A stretch of 64,000 nt of DNA, taken from positions 4,526,001 through 4,590,000 of the forward strand of contig NZ_CP182422.1 in assembly GCF_051903075.1 (NCBI RefSeq), given 5' to 3'. Positions 63,559 to 64,000 of the stretch are shown in pieces (position 1 is the stretch's first letter; every line of letters starts with the position of its first letter). The stretch comes from Embleya sp051903075. GTDB lineage: Bacteria > Actinomycetota > Actinomycetes > Streptomycetales > Streptomycetaceae. The notes under the pieces are model-generated. The model was not told where the DNA came from. It ran no database searches and was given only the letters and a program-made list of their open reading frames with translations. The position numbers were made by a program, and so were the translations under genes.

Positions 63559-63602
63559 GACGGGCCCGACCGCATCCCCGCGGTCGGGCCCGTCGGCCTT
63601 TT
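63559..63602 (+). terminator. Terminator of groES-groEL
   Basis: A perfect 15-bp stem, GACGGGCCCGACCGC/GCGGTCGGGCCCGTC, is followed by GGCCTTTT, 62 bases after groEL. Confidence 0.85.
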
Positions 63603-63643
63603 CGCCGCCGGCCCGATCTGCGAGAGTGCCCGGAGCCCGATAA

Positions 63644-63658
63644 CTGACGGACCGTCAG
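63644..63658. promoter_or_regulatory. TetR-type palindrome upstream of the SDR gene
   Basis: CTGACGGACCGTCAG is a perfect 7-1-7 palindrome, 44 bases before the SDR start codon. Palindromes of this form are typical operators of TetR-family repressors. The regulator itself is not in the window. Confidence 0.5.
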
Positions 63659-63702
63659 CCGCCGGGTGCGGCCGATCCCGTCGAGCAGCACGAAGGAGAC
63701 AC

Positions 63703-64000
63703 ATGGGTACCTACGCGATCACCGGCGCGGCCTCCGGCCTGGGCGCCGCGACCAAGGCCCGGCTGGAGGCGGACGGGCACCGGGTGATCGGCGTCGACCT
63801 GCGCGACGCCGACGTCACCGTGGACCTGGGCACGGCCGAGGGTCGGGCCGAGGCGATCACGCGGGTCACCGAGCTGTCCGGCGGCGTGCTCGACGGCTTC
63901 GTGCCGTTCGCGGGCCTGGCCGCGGCCACCGGTCGGTCGGGCGGCCTGCTGGTGTCGGTGAACTACTTCGGCGCGATCGTGCTCCTGGAGGGGCTGCGTC
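63703..64000 (+). CDS. Short-chain dehydrogenase/reductase (5' part only)
   Basis: The reading frame runs off the end of the window, and 99 codons are visible. MGTYAITGAASGLGAATKARLE has the Rossmann TGxxxGxG cofactor loop of classical SDR enzymes, followed by VIGVDLRDADVTVDL and LDGFVPFAGLA in place of the NNAG motif region. The catalytic Ser-Tyr-Lys part is beyond the edge. The ATG at 63703 follows GAAGGAGA. The operator-like palindrome upstream suggests local regulation. The substrate is unknown. Confidence 0.88.
   Translation, partial: MGTYAITGAASGLGAATKARLEADGHRVIGVDLRDADVTVDLGTAEGRAEAITRVTELSGGVLDGFVPFAGLAAATGRSGGLLVSVNYFGAIVLLEGLR

Overview
This 64 kb window is chromosomal core sequence from a high-GC (roughly 70% by eye) actinomycete. 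Gene order (tRNA-Trp, secE, nusG, rplKA, rplJL, rpoBC, rpsLG, fusA, tuf, then S10-spc-alpha), protein sequences, frequent GTG/TTG starts and terminators without U-tracts all point to Streptomyces or a close relative in the Streptomycetales. The genus cannot be fixed by eye. I see no prophage, insertion sequence, CRISPR array, plasmid or biosynthetic gene cluster. Nearly everything is single-copy housekeeping sequence.

Layout. 1-5 kb: tRNA-Trp, SecE, NusG, L11, L1, then L10-L7/L12 behind an attenuator-like leader. 5-13 kb: rpoB and rpoC, then a small Pro/Gly/Tyr-rich DUF4190-type membrane protein. 13-18 kb: the str operon (rpsL, rpsG, fusA, tuf). 18-28 kb: the S10 and spc operons (rpsJ to rplO). 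28-37 kb: secY, adk, map, two DUF1707 membrane proteins, infA, rpmJ, rpsM, rpsK, rpsD, rpoA, rplQ, truA. 39-40 kb: rplM-rpsI. 40-46 kb: glmM and glmS (amino-sugar supply for the wall) with a DUF389 membrane protein and coaA on the opposite strand. 46-48 kb: a divergent marR/EamA-exporter pair with clear operators. 48-53 kb: acpS, NAD(P)HX repair enzyme, alr, an alpha/beta hydrolase and tsaE. 53-56 kb (minus strand): a class A penicillin-binding protein and an L,D-transpeptidase-like protein that lacks the catalytic cysteine. 56-59 kb: tsaB, rimI, tsaD and a 91-residue protein. 59-61 kb: a polysaccharide-deacetylase lipoprotein and a THUMP-like methyltransferase. 61-64 kb: groES-groEL1 under CIRCE control, and the 5' end of a short-chain dehydrogenase.

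How it works together. The first 40 kb supplies ribosomal proteins, RNA polymerase core subunits, translation factors and the Sec translocon. The next 20 kb joins peptidoglycan precursor and wall-building functions (GlmM, GlmS, Alr, PBP, LDT-like protein, deacetylase) with tRNA t6A modification (TsaB/D/E) and cofactor enzymes (CoaA, AcpS, Nnr).

The most interesting signals are regulatory. An identical 27-base hairpin element lies 97-98 bases upstream of both rpsL and rpsJ. At least ten non-ribosomal genes have a TANNNT-like -10 box exactly 6-7 bases before the start codon, which predicts leaderless mRNAs. The marR/EamA intergenic region carries two 18-bp operator copies 48 bases apart. The groES promoter is bracketed by two CIRCE-type repeats. 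No undescribed multi-gene system was found.
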